Below, piece after piece: positions 17,820 to 27,998 of a stretch of DNA of 64,000 nt (its first letter is position 1; every line of letters begins with the position of its first letter). Source of the DNA: JAWKWA01 sp041397765 (lineage in GTDB: Bacteria > Pseudomonadota > Alphaproteobacteria > Rhizobiales > Hyphomicrobiaceae); assembly GCA_041397765.1 (NCBI GenBank), contig JAWKWA010000005.1, positions 1-64,000 of the forward strand. Direction: 5' to 3'. Under the pieces are notes generated by a model. It had not been told where the DNA came from. It was given only the letters and a program-made list of their open reading frames with translations, and ran no database searches. A program made the translations under genes and the position numbers.

Positions 17820-18671
17820 TCAGATCGCGAGGCCACGCTCGGCGAGCCAGCGGGCCGACGGCAGCACATCGACCGCGTCGTTCATCTCCAGGATCAACCG
17901 CGGCAGCTCCTCGAGCTCGCCGAGCGCCTCGAACACGGCCGGCCACAGGATCGTGCCCCGCCCGATCGCCCAGTGCCGGTCGGCAACCGCGTCGGCATCC
18001 TGCAGATGGACATGCGCGAGCATGTCGCCGGCGGCGCGCACATAGACGTCGACCGGCGGCGCGCCGGTGGCACCGAAGGCGTAATGCGCGTGTCCCGTAT
18101 CGATCGAGACCTTGACCGCGGGCGATGCGAAGGAGCGGGCGAGCGCCACGCGCTCGGCGGGGTCCTTGTCCTCGATGTTCTCGATGACGATGGTGATGCC
18201 GTGGTCGGCCGCCTTGCGCACCGCATCGCCGAGGCACAGATGCACGAGCTCGATCGTCGGATCGCTCGAGGCCGGCCGCGTGCCGCGATTGTACCAGTGC
18301 CAGGTGGTGAACGGGCTGTGCACGACGAAATGGGCGCCGCCGCGATCCCCGTTCATGATCCGGCAGACCTCGAGGCCGGCGTCGATCCGCGCCTTGGCCA
18401 CTGCGCGCACGTCCGGATCGGGGGTGGCGAGGTCGAACCCCCAGAACGGTCCGTGGATGCCGAGCCGGCCGGAGTAGCCGCCGAACGCCCGCGCCGCCGC
18501 CTCGGCGCGCTCGCGCCAGCCATCGCCGCGCAGCGCCTCCACGGCGATGAAGTCCTGCACCTCGACATCGCGCTGATGCTCGAGGATGAAATCCCGCAGG
18601 CCCTCGACCCGCTGAAGATCGGCGACATTGAGCGCCGCGCCGAGCACCGGCAGCCTGTTCGATCTCGACAT
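17820..18671 (-). CDS. Sugar phosphate isomerase/epimerase-like TIM barrel
   Basis: 283 residues with the xylose-isomerase-like TIM-barrel pattern. It includes VQDFIAVEAL near the start, HGPFWGFDL, VVHSPFTTWHW, IVIENIEDKDP and the metal-ligand segments SIDTGHAHYAF and AHVHLQDADAV. The His, Glu and Asp positions fit divalent metal binding. The substrate cannot be told. The start ATG at 18671 fits the first strand. The GNAT gene lies 43 bases upstream on the same strand and phnN just downstream. Confidence 0.75.
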   Translation of the reverse strand: MSRSNRLPVLGAALNVADLQRVEGLRDFILEHQRDVEVQDFIAVEALRGDGWRERAEAAARAFGGYSGRLGIHGPFWGFDLATPDPDVRAVAKARIDAGLEVCRIMNGDRGGAHFVVHSPFTTWHWYNRGTRPASSDPTIELVHLCLGDAVRKAADHGITIVIENIEDKDPAERVALARSFASPAVKVSIDTGHAHYAFGATGAPPVDVYVRAAGDMLAHVHLQDADAVADRHWAIGRGTILWPAVFEALGELEELPRLILEMNDAVDVLPSARWLAERGLAI

Positions 18672-18714
18672 CTTTCGTTCTCCGTTGGGGCTGCCGCAAG
18701 GCTTCGCGCCTCGA

Positions 18715-19506
18715 TCATCGGCGCACATAGTGCCAGGACTTGCAATGAGGCACGAAGCCGATCCGCTGGTAGCAGCGGTTGGACGCCGGATTGCGCAGGT
18801 CCGTATAGAGCGAGACGACCGTTCGGCCTTCATCGAGCAGCATCTCGGCGGCTGCCGCCGTCGCCGAGCCGGCATAGCCGCGCCCGCGCTCCTCGGGGGG
18901 CGTGTAGACCGGCGCGATGCCGCCCGATCGCCCGGGCCGCCGTCCGATGGCGGCGAAGGAGACGACGCGCCCCGCGACCGTCCAGAGCATGTAGCGGCCG
19001 CTGGCCGCCGCCCGCTCGCCGTCCTCGGGTCTGGGCGGCGCCTCGTGCGGTGTCGCCTCGGCGTGGAAGGCGGCGAGCCAGCGGGCGAGGAGCGGGCCGT
19101 CCTGCGGTACTGCGAGGCGCGCCTCGCCGGCCGCACCGGGGAAGCGCGGCCGCTGGTCGAGCCGGTAGATGCATTGCGGGATCGGATCGAGGAGCTCGAT
19201 GCCGAGGCGGCGGACCTCGCCGGCGACATGATGCGGGGCCTCGTCGGCGCCGACGATTCCGGCGAACGCCCCCGTTGCCAGATCGCGGCCGAGCGCGATG
19301 CATTCGCCCTCGTCGAGCCGACCGAGCAGCACCGGACGGCCCGCCATGGCGATGGCGCAGTGCCCGGCCGGCCCGAGCGACCAGCGGCGCGCCGCGTCCG
19401 GATCGGCGCTCTTCGCCCATGTCATGACGCTGATGACGAGGCCGAACCGGACCTCGTCGGCGCTGAGCGCCGGCAGGTGCAATTGTGTGAACGCCGCCAG
19501 ATCCAT
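18715..19506 (-). CDS. GNAT-family N-acetyltransferase
   Basis: 263 residues. The C-terminal half shows a GNAT fold with the acetyl-CoA loop EERGRGYAGSATAAAAEML and NPASNRCYQRIGFVP. The N-terminal half is a degenerate GNAT-like domain, giving a two-domain enzyme. The substrate is unknown. It heads the run GNAT–isomerase–phnN on the minus strand. Confidence 0.8.
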   Translation of the reverse strand: MDLAAFTQLHLPALSADEVRFGLVISVMTWAKSADPDAARRWSLGPAGHCAIAMAGRPVLLGRLDEGECIALGRDLATGAFAGIVGADEAPHHVAGEVRRLGIELLDPIPQCIYRLDQRPRFPGAAGEARLAVPQDGPLLARWLAAFHAEATPHEAPPRPEDGERAAASGRYMLWTVAGRVVSFAAIGRRPGRSGGIAPVYTPPEERGRGYAGSATAAAAEMLLDEGRTVVSLYTDLRNPASNRCYQRIGFVPHCKSWHYVRR

Positions 19507-19617
19507 GATGCCTCGCCTCCTCGCTGGCCACGGTCCGGCCTCCTGCCAGTCGGTCCGGAATGCCTTGCGCGCCGCGCCTTGGAGCTTCGCACGGGAACGA
19601 GGGCGGACCGGCTGGCT

Positions 19618-21057
19618 TCAGCCGCCGGCCGCCATCTTGACCGCCGCGATGGCGCGCGCAAAGACGGGACGCGCGGCACGGATTGCTTCCGAGGCCGCCG
19701 ACGGAGGGATCTCGCGGTCCTGTCCGCGATCGCGCGGCGGCACCGGACGGCCGAGCCCCAGATAGCCGAGTTCGGCCGCGCCGAGCGCCGTCAGCTCACC
19801 ATGGCCGCGCATCACCACCGGCCGCCCGAGTGCGTCGGCGAGGAACTGCACGAAATACCCGTTGTTGGTGAGGCCGCCATCGATCGAGATGGCCGTCTCC
19901 GGCGCGCCCCCCAGCATCTCCACCAATTCGACCGCGCGCAACGCCACACCCTCGAGCACGGCGCGGCGCATGTCGGCGGCGCTCGTGCTCTGGCGCAGCC
20001 CGAGAAAGGCGCCGCCCGCCGCCCGGTCCCAGTGTGGTGCCGCGAGCCCCGCCAGCGCCGGCACGAAGACGTGCCCGCGCACGAGCGCGGATGGTCCCGC
20101 CGGCATCTCGAAGTCGGCGAGCCCGCCCGCCAGTCCGACCGAGCTCGCCCACTCGACGGCCGCCGCCGCAGTGTAGTCGCCGCCATCGAGCGCATAGACC
20201 GGACGCGCGCCGGCGAGTTGCCAGGCGATCGTCGGCACGAGGCCGGCCCTGTCGCTGACCGGCGTTTCGCCCGTGAGGGCGAGCGCGAACGTGCCGGTGC
20301 CGAAGGTGATCTTGAGGTCACCGGCCCGCCGGCAGCCATGACCGAAGAGCGCGGCCTGCTGGTCGACGACGCTCGCCGTCACCGGGATCGAGCGGCCCGC
20401 GATCCGTGCTTCGCCGATCGGGCCGGTGGTCGGCACGATCGACGGCAGCAGATCGACCGGCACGCCGAACAGGTCAGCGAGCTCGTCGCTCCATCGCCCC
20501 GCCGCCAGATCCATCAGCGAGGTGCGCGACGCGGTCGTGATGTCGGTGGCATAGCGTCCGGTGAGCCGGGCGAGGAAGAAGGCATCCGACGTTGCAAGGC
20601 CGAGGCGGCTGGTCCGCGCCAGCGCGCGCACGCCATCGACGTTCTCCAGCAGCCAGGCGAGCTTCCCGGCAGAGAAATAGGCGTCGACCGGCAGGCCGCA
20701 GATCGCGGTGATCCGCTCGCGCGCCTCCGGGGCGAGCGCGTCGAGCCACGCCTGCGTGCGCTGGTCCTGCCAGACGATGGCATTGTGCAGCGGCCGGCCG
20801 CTGTCGCGGTCGAAGGCGACGACGGTCTCGCCCTGATTGTCGATGGCGATGCCGGCGATGCCGGGCTCCTTGGCGAGGGCCTCCCCGATCAGCGTCTCGA
20901 TATTGCCGATCAGCTCGTCGGCGTCGTGCTCGACGAGGCCTTCGCCGCCATGGATCTGCCGGTGGCGGATGGCGCCGACGGGGTCGAGCCGCCCGTCGTC
21001 GCGCAGGAGGAACGCCTTGGTGCTGGTCGTTCCCTGGTCGATGGCGAGCACGGTCAT
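19618..21057 (-). CDS. glpK: FGGY-family kinase, probable glycerol kinase
   Basis: 479 residues, slightly short for GlpK. The N-terminal phosphate loop is AIDQGTTSTKAF. The central part has TFGTGTFAL-type and YALDGGDYTAAAA segments. GLAAPHWD and SIDGGLTNNGYF are typical of glycerol kinases. It should phosphorylate glycerol, or a related polyol, with ATP. The start ATG overlaps the stop of the upstream flavoprotein by ATGA, so the operon order is FAD oxidoreductase, NAD/FAD oxidoreductase, kinase, which strongly suggests glycerol or glycerol-3-phosphate use. Confidence 0.8.
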   Translation of the reverse strand: MTVLAIDQGTTSTKAFLLRDDGRLDPVGAIRHRQIHGGEGLVEHDADELIGNIETLIGEALAKEPGIAGIAIDNQGETVVAFDRDSGRPLHNAIVWQDQRTQAWLDALAPEARERITAICGLPVDAYFSAGKLAWLLENVDGVRALARTSRLGLATSDAFFLARLTGRYATDITTASRTSLMDLAAGRWSDELADLFGVPVDLLPSIVPTTGPIGEARIAGRSIPVTASVVDQQAALFGHGCRRAGDLKITFGTGTFALALTGETPVSDRAGLVPTIAWQLAGARPVYALDGGDYTAAAAVEWASSVGLAGGLADFEMPAGPSALVRGHVFVPALAGLAAPHWDRAAGGAFLGLRQSTSAADMRRAVLEGVALRAVELVEMLGGAPETAISIDGGLTNNGYFVQFLADALGRPVVMRGHGELTALGAAELGYLGLGRPVPPRDRGQDREIPPSAASEAIRAARPVFARAIAAVKMAAGG

Positions 21058-22025
21058 CGCTTGGTTCTCCAATGGGGCGCCTCGCGCGCGAGATCGGCGG
21101 CGATCTGGCGTCCGGCCGCCCGTCCCTCGAGCGCGCATCGCCCCGAGGCGCGCACACCGAAGCGCACATTGCCCGCCGCGTAAATCGCCGGATCGCTGGT
21201 GCACAGCCGCGCATCGACCCGTGGACCGCCGGTCGCCGGATCGATCCCGACATCATGCGCCCTGAGAAGGCTCGCCTCCGGCACCCATCGGCCGGTGAAG
21301 ACGACCGCATCGCAGTCGAGCGTCTCGCGATGGCCCTCCCGCTCGATGGTGAGGCCGGTGACGATCTCGCGCCCCTCGATCCGCAGCGGCCGGGCGCGCC
21401 TCAGCACCGGCACGCCATAGAGCAGCCGGGCAAGCTGCGGCACCGGCGCCATCGCCTCCGCGCGGCGACCCTCGGCGAGGATGGCGAGCGGCCGCACCCC
21501 GCCATGCCGGAGCGTCAGGATGCTCGAGAAGGCGACGAGCTCCGAGCCGACCACGATCGGTCGCCGGCATGGCAGCCGTCCGTTCAGATAGACGAAGCGC
21601 TGCAGGGCGCCGGTCGTCAGGATGCCGAACGGCCGCCCGCCCGAGACGAGACGGGCCGCCCGCGGTGCCTCGCGAATGCCGGTCGCGACCAGCACCGCCC
21701 GGGCGGCGATCCTCCGTGGCCCCTCGGGCGTCGAGACCGCGAGGCTCGGCCCCTGCTCGATCGCCGTCACCTGATGGCCGGTGCGGATGTCGAGATGGCG
21801 GCTGAGCTCCCTGAGGAGTGCCGCATAGCGGGGACCGGTCGCGAGCCGCTTCAGATCGAGCATGCCGAACCCGGTATGGCCGCAATGGCGCACGGTGCCT
21901 CCGGCCTCCGCCTCGCGCTCGAGCACGACGACGCGCTTGACGCCCGAGCGCACCGCCTCCCGGGCCGCCGAGAGGCCCGCCGGCCCCGCGCCGACGATGG
22001 CGAGATCGACCGCTTCAGCCGTCAT
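21054..22025 (-). CDS. NAD(P)/FAD-dependent oxidoreductase (GlpB/opine-oxidase-A-like)
   Basis: 323 residues. The FAD-binding GAGPAGLSAAREA lies near residue 11. A second dinucleotide-binding region has VVVGSELVAFS, and IYAAGNVRF near the C-terminus is the usual flavin contact. It resembles the small NAD/FAD subunit that partners GlpA-like dehydrogenases, but it lacks the longer C-terminal part seen in opine or cyanide-synthase A subunits. It overlaps the kinase gene by four bases and the upstream oxidoreductase by eleven, so translation is coupled. Confidence 0.8.
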   Translation of the reverse strand: MTAEAVDLAIVGAGPAGLSAAREAVRSGVKRVVVLEREAEAGGTVRHCGHTGFGMLDLKRLATGPRYAALLRELSRHLDIRTGHQVTAIEQGPSLAVSTPEGPRRIAARAVLVATGIREAPRAARLVSGGRPFGILTTGALQRFVYLNGRLPCRRPIVVGSELVAFSSILTLRHGGVRPLAILAEGRRAEAMAPVPQLARLLYGVPVLRRARPLRIEGREIVTGLTIEREGHRETLDCDAVVFTGRWVPEASLLRAHDVGIDPATGGPRVDARLCTSDPAIYAAGNVRFGVRASGRCALEGRAAGRQIAADLAREAPHWRTKR

Positions 22026-23426
22026 GGCCGAGCCTCGTGACGGCGAGCGGCCGGGCGAGGCGCCCCTCTGCGAGCGTCGTGACCGCGGCGAGACAGTTGA
22101 AGCCCTGGCAGCGGCCCATGGTGGCGCGTGTGCGGCGCTTCAGTCCGCCGAGATCGCCCGCCGGCAGCGGACCTGCGAGCGCCGCCTCGATCTCGTCGCG
22201 CGTGACGCTCTCGCACAGGCAGACGATGGCGCCCCGGCCCGGACGCTCGTGGTCGCGCGGGGCATGCTCGGCGAGATTGGCAACGCGCGGCACGACCGGC
22301 TCGGCGATCGGCGAGAGCGGCCGGAAATGCTCGCCGACGAGATCCGCGACATGCTCGCCGATGCCGAGCGCGGCGGTGAGACCCGTCGAGCGGATGCCCG
22401 CGACCGTGATCCAGCCGGCGCCGCGGTCGGCATCGATGATGTAGTCGCTGCGCTCGCTCGCCGGCCTGAGGCCCGCATAGAGCGCCGTCACCGGCTCATC
22501 GCCGAGCGCCGGCACCATCCGCGTGCCCTCGGCGATCAGCGTCTTCAGCGTCGCCTCGTCGACCGAGGCGTCCTCGCGGTCGTCCTGGTCCTCCGCCGTC
22601 GGCCCGACGAGCACATTGCCGAAGGCGGTCGGGCAGAGCACGATGCCCTTGGTGCGCGCCGTCGGCACCGGCAGTACGATGGTCGGCATGAAGCGCCGTG
22701 CCGTCTTGTCGAGCACGACGAACTGGCCCTTGCGCGGACGTATGGTGAAGCCGCCTCGTCCGGCGAGCGCCTCGACGCGGTCGCCGAAATTGCCCGCGCA
22801 ATTGACGACGAGCCGTGCGGCGATGTCGCCGCGCTTCGTCGCAAGATGCCAGATACCGTCGCGCCTTGGGCGCCCGTCACCTCCGCACCGCGCACGATCC
22901 GTGCCCCGTTGGCGAGTGCCTGCAGGCAATAGGCGAGGGGAGCCGACCAAGGGTCGATGACATGCTCGCCGGGGACATGGAGCCCGGCGCGCGCTGCCGC
23001 GCCGAGATGGGGATGATGGCCGAGCAGCCCCGCCCGGTCGAGTGGCCGGACCTCGCTGACGCCGTTCTCGTGCGCCTTCTTCAGGATCGCAGGCAGTGCC
23101 GCCGCCTCCACTTCGCTCCAGGCGACGAGGAGAGCATCGGTCGGAAGCAGCGGCAGGCCGAGCCCGTCGCGGATCTTCAGATAGATGGCCCGGCCGCGCT
23201 GCATCAGCCGGTGCTCGAGACTGCCGGGCGGCGCGTCGAAGGCGGTGTGAAGGATGCCGGAATTGCCTTTGCTCGCCCCCGACAGGATGTCGTCGCCCCG
23301 CTCGAGGAGCACCGCATCGAGCCCGCCGAGCGCGAGCGCGCGCACGACCGCGCAGCCGACCACGCCCCCGCCGATGACGGCGATGTCGTGGATCGGCGGC
23401 GGGTTCGCGGCGTCGGTGAGGGACAT
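22015..23426 (-). pseudogene. GlpA-like FAD oxidoreductase with BFD [2Fe-2S] domain, one frameshift
   Basis: The N-terminal part runs in one frame from the ATG at 23426: AVIGGGVVGCAVVRALAL, then GASKGNSGIL. The C-terminal part runs in the next frame from near 22870: DGIWHLATKRGD, NCAGNFGD, GIRSTGLTAAL. It ends with a Cys-rich BFD-like domain, CLCESVT and GRCQGFNC. One missing base near 22870 explains the break, and both sides remain well conserved. When intact it would be a DAO-type dehydrogenase of about 470 residues, likely oxidising glycerol-3-phosphate at the membrane. I think a sequence error is more likely than a true pseudogene. Confidence 0.75.
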
Positions 23427-23820
23427 CGGATGAGGACCTGGGAGGGAGCGTGCCTCTGTCGCCCCTGCAAGGCCGCGCCATGGCGTTTCGACAGTCGGCG
23501 AGCCCCGCCCGCCCGTCAAGCGGCTGACAGGCGGCTCCCCGCGACGGCCACCGCTTTGCCTTGCCCGCGCCCCCTGCCCCCTGTTATCCAGTCGAATAGA
23601 GAGAAGACCCGCCAGCGGTTACGGCCGCGCGTCGCGACAGTCCTTCCTGAGCCTTCGTTGTCCGACGGCGCCAGCCTCGGCTGGCGAGCCGACGGCCATT
23701 GCCGCCGCAAGGTGGGCCGAGCTGGGGCAAGGGACATCCCGGCCGAGGCATGCCCCTCTTGGGGCGGCGAGTGCGGGCACGAGACAAGGGGGAGGCGCCG
23801 CATGAGCGGGTCGATACAGC
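23427..23820. other. Divergent intergenic region between the flavoprotein operon and the TRAP genes
   Basis: 394 bases between diverging operons. Both promoters should lie here, but I could not identify paired promoter boxes, a regulator site, a small gene or a repeat with confidence. The stretch near 23580–23610 is locally AT-richer. Confidence 0.4.
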
Positions 23821-24339
23821 ATGCCTAGGGCGGTGCGCGGCTTCGTGCACTTCGTCGACCGGTTCAATCGCTGGATCGGCCGCATTGCGATGTTCCTCAT
23901 CGTGCTGCTGCTGGCGATCCTGCTGCAGGCGGCCTTCTACAAGACCGCCTTCGACGTCTCGCCGATCTGGACGGTCGAGATGGCGCAGTTCACCCTCACC
24001 ACCTACTACATGCTCGGCGGCGCCTACAGCATGCAGAACGGCGCCCATGTCCGCATGGACCTGTTCTACGGGCGCTGGCGTCCGCGCACGCGGGCGATCG
24101 TCGATGCGATCACCGTGCTCTGCCTCATCTTCTATCTCGTCATCCTGCTCTGGGGAGCGCTCGAGAGCGCCCGCTACGTCTTCGAGACCGGTCAGCGCCG
24201 GCCGAGCGCCTGGCATCCCGAGCTCTGGCCGATCCGCTCGATCATGGCGTTCGGCGTGTTCCTGATGCTTCTTCAGTCCTTGTCGATCTTCTTCAAGGAT
24301 CTCGCCACGGCGCTCGGGGAGCCGCTCGATGACCTATGA
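23821..24339 (+). CDS. TRAP transporter small permease (DctQ type)
   Basis: 172 residues with four hydrophobic helices, at about residues 15–40, 52–75, 95–118 and 140–160. The DctQ pattern includes VEMAQFTLTTYYMLGGAY and GAHVRMDLFY. It forms the small membrane subunit of a sodium-driven TRAP carrier in the inner membrane. It overlaps the large permease gene by 11 bases. Confidence 0.88.
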   Translation: MPRAVRGFVHFVDRFNRWIGRIAMFLIVLLLAILLQAAFYKTAFDVSPIWTVEMAQFTLTTYYMLGGAYSMQNGAHVRMDLFYGRWRPRTRAIVDAITVLCLIFYLVILLWGALESARYVFETGQRRPSAWHPELWPIRSIMAFGVFLMLLQSLSIFFKDLATALGEPLDDL

Positions 24340-25651
24340 GATGATCGCCCTCACGATGTTCCTGTCGATGATGGTTCTCCTCGCGACAGGGCAGCGGGTG
24401 TTCGGCGCCATCGGTTTCGTCGCGGCCATCTCGGCGATGTTCCTGTGGGGCGACGGCGCCCACAACATGCCCTTCGCCGGCGCCGGCAAGCTGCAGGACT
24501 GGTACGCCCTCGTCACCGTGCCGATGTTCGTGCTGATGGGCTATGTGCTCGCCGAGTCGGGCATCGCCAGCGACCTCTACCGCATGTTCCATGTCTTCAT
24601 GGGCGGCCTGCGCGGCGGTCTTGCCATCGGCACCATCGGCCTCATGGTGCTGATCTCGGTGATCAACGGCCTGTCGATCGCCGGCATGGCGATCGGCGCG
24701 ACCATCGCGCTGCCCGAGCTTCTGAAGCGCGGCTACGACAAGCAGATGATCACCGGCGTCGTGCAGGCCGGCTCGACCCTCGGCATCCTCATCCCGCCGA
24801 GCGTGGTGCTCGTTCTCTATGCGATGATCGCGCGCCAGCCCGTCGACCAGCTCTGGCTCGCCGGCATCCTGCCGGGCCTGCTGCTCGCGGCGATCTTCAT
24901 GCTCTATATCGCCATCCGCTGCTGGCTGCAGCCCGAGCTCGGCCCCGTGCTGCCGGCCGAGGAGCGTGCGATCCCCTTCTCCGAGAAGATGCGCCTGCTC
25001 GGCGTCGGCCTCGTGCCGCTCGCCGTTTTCGGCGTCATGATCGGGCTGTTCGTCACCGGCAAGACCAGCCTCGTGGAAAGCTCGGCAGTCGGCGCCACGG
25101 CGGCCGTGCTGGCGACGGCGCTGAAGGGGCAGCTCACCTGGAAGTTGATCGAGTCGACCTTCCAGAAGACCCTCGACATCACCGCCATGTTCATGTGGAT
25201 CATCCTGGCGGCGCTGTGCTTCGGGGCAGTGTTCGACGGCCTCGGCGCCGTCAATGCCATCAAGTCGCTGTTCCTGGAGAAGCTCGGCCTCTCTCCCTGG
25301 GAGGTGCTGATCCTGATGCAGCTCTCCTTCATCGTCATGGGCATGTTTCTCGACGACACGGCCATGCTGGTGATCGTGGCGCCGCTCTATATTCCGCTCG
25401 TCCGCGCCCTCGGCTTCGATCTCGTCTGGTACGGCGTGCTCTACACCATCACCTGCCAGATCGCCTATATCACCCCGCCTTTCGGCTACAACCTCTTCCT
25501 GATGCGCACCATGGCCCCGCCCGAGATCGGCATGGGCGACATCTACCGCTCGATCGTGCCCTTCGTGCTGCTCATGGTCCTGGCGCTGGGCGTCGTCATG
25601 GTCTTCCCCGAGATCGCGCTCTGGCTGCCGCAACTCTATCGCGGCGGTTGA
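24329..25651 (+). CDS. TRAP transporter large permease (DctM type)
   Basis: 440 residues with about twelve hydrophobic segments. Family landmarks are GSTLGILIPPSVVLVLYA, the MFLDDTAMLVIVAPLY region and ITPPFGYNLFLM. It is the ion-coupled transport subunit of the DctPQM system and is followed 161 bases later by the binding-protein gene. Confidence 0.92.
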   Translation: MTYEMIALTMFLSMMVLLATGQRVFGAIGFVAAISAMFLWGDGAHNMPFAGAGKLQDWYALVTVPMFVLMGYVLAESGIASDLYRMFHVFMGGLRGGLAIGTIGLMVLISVINGLSIAGMAIGATIALPELLKRGYDKQMITGVVQAGSTLGILIPPSVVLVLYAMIARQPVDQLWLAGILPGLLLAAIFMLYIAIRCWLQPELGPVLPAEERAIPFSEKMRLLGVGLVPLAVFGVMIGLFVTGKTSLVESSAVGATAAVLATALKGQLTWKLIESTFQKTLDITAMFMWIILAALCFGAVFDGLGAVNAIKSLFLEKLGLSPWEVLILMQLSFIVMGMFLDDTAMLVIVAPLYIPLVRALGFDLVWYGVLYTITCQIAYITPPFGYNLFLMRTMAPPEIGMGDIYRSIVPFVLLMVLALGVVMVFPEIALWLPQLYRGG

Positions 25652-25812
25652 GCAGACCCGACCGGGGCGAATGGCTTTGGCGAGGATGGTACTTGCCTCG
25701 CCTCGGTGCGCCGGTCCATCCTGTCAATAGAGCGTGGGGAGGCGCCGATTGCGGTCTTCCTCAGATGATAATCTCGGCCTCGCGCTCGGCCCGTGGAGGA
25801 AAGGAAGACGAC

Positions 25813-26867
25813 GTGGACAAGAACAGACGCAAGTTTCTGAAGACGGCAGGCGTTGCGACCGCCGGCGCCGCCGCCGCGACGGTCAGCGCCCCTATGTCGC
25901 CCGCGCCCAGTCACCGATCAAATGGCGCCTGCAGACCTATGCGGGACCGGCCCTCGCCGAGCATGTGATCAAGCCCTCGATCGATGCCTTCAACAAGGCG
26001 GCGAACGGCGAGATGACGATCGAGCTCTACACCGCCGACCAGCTCGTACCCACCTCCGAGCTGTTCCGCGCCCTCCAGGCCGGCACCGTCGATGCCATCC
26101 AGCACGACGACGACTCGGTCGGCGCGCCCGTCGATGTGGCGCTCTTCTCCGCCTACTTCCCGCTCGGCACCCGCTATTCTCTCGACGTGCCGGTGCTGTG
26201 GAACAATTACGGCCTGAAGGACATCTGGGAGGAGGCCTATAAGGGCGTCGAGAACGTCACCTGGCTCTCGACCGGCTCCTGGGACCCCTGCAACTTCGCC
26301 ACCACCAAGCCGATCCGCTCGATCGCCGACCTCAAGGGCCTTCGCGTGTTCTCGCCGCCGACGGCCGGCCAGTTCCTCACGCGCTTCGGCGTCGTGCCGG
26401 TGACGCTGCCCTGGGAGGACGTGCAGGTCTCGATCCAGACCGGCGAGCTCGACGGCATCGCCTGGTGCGGCATGACCGAGTGCTACACCGTCGGCTGGGC
26501 CGACGTGACCAAGTACTACCTCACCAACAACATCTCCGGCGCCTGGGCCGGTTCCTACTTCGTCAACACCGAGAAATGGAACCAGGTGCCAGAGCACCTG
26601 CGAACGCTCTATCGGATGTCGATCGACCAGTCGCACTACTATCGCCAGTACTGGTACTGGTGGGGCGAGAGCGCATTATCGCGTCACGGCGGCAAGCTCG
26701 AGCTGACCACCATTCCCGAGGCGGAGTGGAAGACGATCGAGGACGAGGCCAACAAGTTCTGGGACGAGATCGCCGCCAAGAACGAGCGCAGCGCCAAGGT
26801 CATCAAGATCCTGCGCGAGTACACCGAGACCATGCGCAAGGCGGGCCCGCCCTACCGCTACGGCTGA
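25813..26867 (+). pseudogene. TRAP substrate-binding protein (DctP type), frameshift after the signal peptide
   Basis: A GTG at 25813 behind AGGAAAGGAAG starts a Tat-type signal, NRRKFLKTAGVATAGAAAA. The frame breaks near 25892 at a run of four C, where one more C would restore SAPYVARAQ. The mature protein then reads through in the next frame from PIKWRLQTYAG to the end at 26867, with the DctP segments LKGLRVFSPPTAGQF and LTNNISGAWAGSYFVN. Expected length is about 350 residues. The ligand is unknown, probably a carboxylic acid. A homopolymer error is the simplest reading. Confidence 0.8.
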
Positions 26868-26878
26868 TGCATCTGTGC

Positions 26879-26903
26879 GCGCCCGCGGGCCGCCCGCGGA
26901 CGC
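26879..26903 (+). terminator. Hairpin after the TRAP operon
   Basis: The 11-bp arms GCGCCCGCGGG and CCCGCGGACGC pair with one mismatch around a three-base loop, 11 bases after the DctP stop codon. No T run follows, so it is a stem-only candidate. Confidence 0.4.
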
Positions 26904-27050
26904 CTCCATACCGGAAGATTGCGGCGTCCCTTTCCAGCCGGTTCAGGCGGAAGGGGGCGCCGTTTTCATGTTCCGCCTGTGCCCGCGCATCTTCGGCGCC
27001 GGCCCGGCGAGGGGATGAGCGCGCGTGGCCGGCGCTCCGTCCGCGCCCCC

Positions 27051-27998
27051 TCAGCGGCCGTTCGCGCTGAAGCGCCGGTCGATGAACTCCGCGATCTCGC
27101 CGAGCGAGCGGCGCGCCTCCGGCAACTCGTCGTAGTACTCGAACACGTGCCACATGCCGTCGCTGATCTGCAACTCGACCGGCACCCGCGCCGCCCGCAG
27201 CACCTCGGCGAGCCTGATGCACTGGCTGAGCAGGAGATCGCGCGTGCCGGAGGTGATCAGCATCGGCGGATAGCTCGCATCGAACGGCCCCAAGAGCGGC
27301 GATACGCCCGGATCGGTGAGCGCGCGCTCACCGGCATAGAGCATCGCCGCCGCCAGCAGGTTTTCGCGCGAGAGTGTCGGGTCGCGGCCGTCGTTGAAGG
27401 CCGAGCTCTCGTCGCCGCCCGCAAGGTCCGACCAGGGCGAGAGCAGGGCCGCGCCGGTCGGCATCGGCAGCCCCTTCGCCCGTCCGCGATGGAGACAGCC
27501 GAGCGCCATGTTGCCGCCCGCCGACTCGCCGGATACGACGAGCCCCTCGCCCGGCACCTCGCCGAGCACCGCCTCGTAGACCGCGAAGCAATCGTCGATC
27601 GCCGCCGGATAGGGATTTTCGGGCGCGAGGCGATAGTCGGGTGCGATCACCCGGGCGCCCGTCGCCGCCGCGATCGGCGCGCTGATGATGAGGTCGAGAT
27701 AGGCGCTGCCGGCGACGCAGCCGCCGCCGTAACAATAGAAGACCGTACGCGTTTCGCGATGCCGGGCCGGAATCAATTCGAGACAGGGCACGCCCGCGAT
27801 CTGCCGTTCCCGCACGGTCACGCCCGAGCCTGCGAGCGCGCGCTCGGCGCGCGGGCGGTAGGCGGCCTCGCCCTCCTCCCTGAGCAGGACGGCGGTCTCG
27901 CGCGTCAGATCGCGCACGGGGGCCGCCGCCAATTCGGCCGCGAGCGCCGCAGCCGGTCCGCTCATATGCTTCGTTGCAGCAGGGTCGGGACTTGCCAT
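27051..27998 (-). CDS. Alpha/beta hydrolase fold-3 (HSL-family) esterase
   Basis: 315 residues. The nucleophile elbow is GESAGG, with the catalytic Asp in TSGTRDLLLSQ and His in DGMWHVFEYY. The oxyanion-hole segment reads CYGGGCVAG where the family usually has HGGG. The enzyme probably hydrolyses short-chain esters or lactones in the cytoplasm. The ATG at 27998 follows GAGAGGTG. A later ATG at 27965 is possible. Confidence 0.85.
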   Translation of the reverse strand: MASPDPAATKHMSGPAAALAAELAAAPVRDLTRETAVLLREEGEAAYRPRAERALAGSGVTVRERQIAGVPCLELIPARHRETRTVFYCYGGGCVAGSAYLDLIISAPIAAATGARVIAPDYRLAPENPYPAAIDDCFAVYEAVLGEVPGEGLVVSGESAGGNMALGCLHRGRAKGLPMPTGAALLSPWSDLAGGDESSAFNDGRDPTLSRENLLAAAMLYAGERALTDPGVSPLLGPFDASYPPMLITSGTRDLLLSQCIRLAEVLRAARVPVELQISDGMWHVFEYYDELPEARRSLGEIAEFIDRRFSANGR

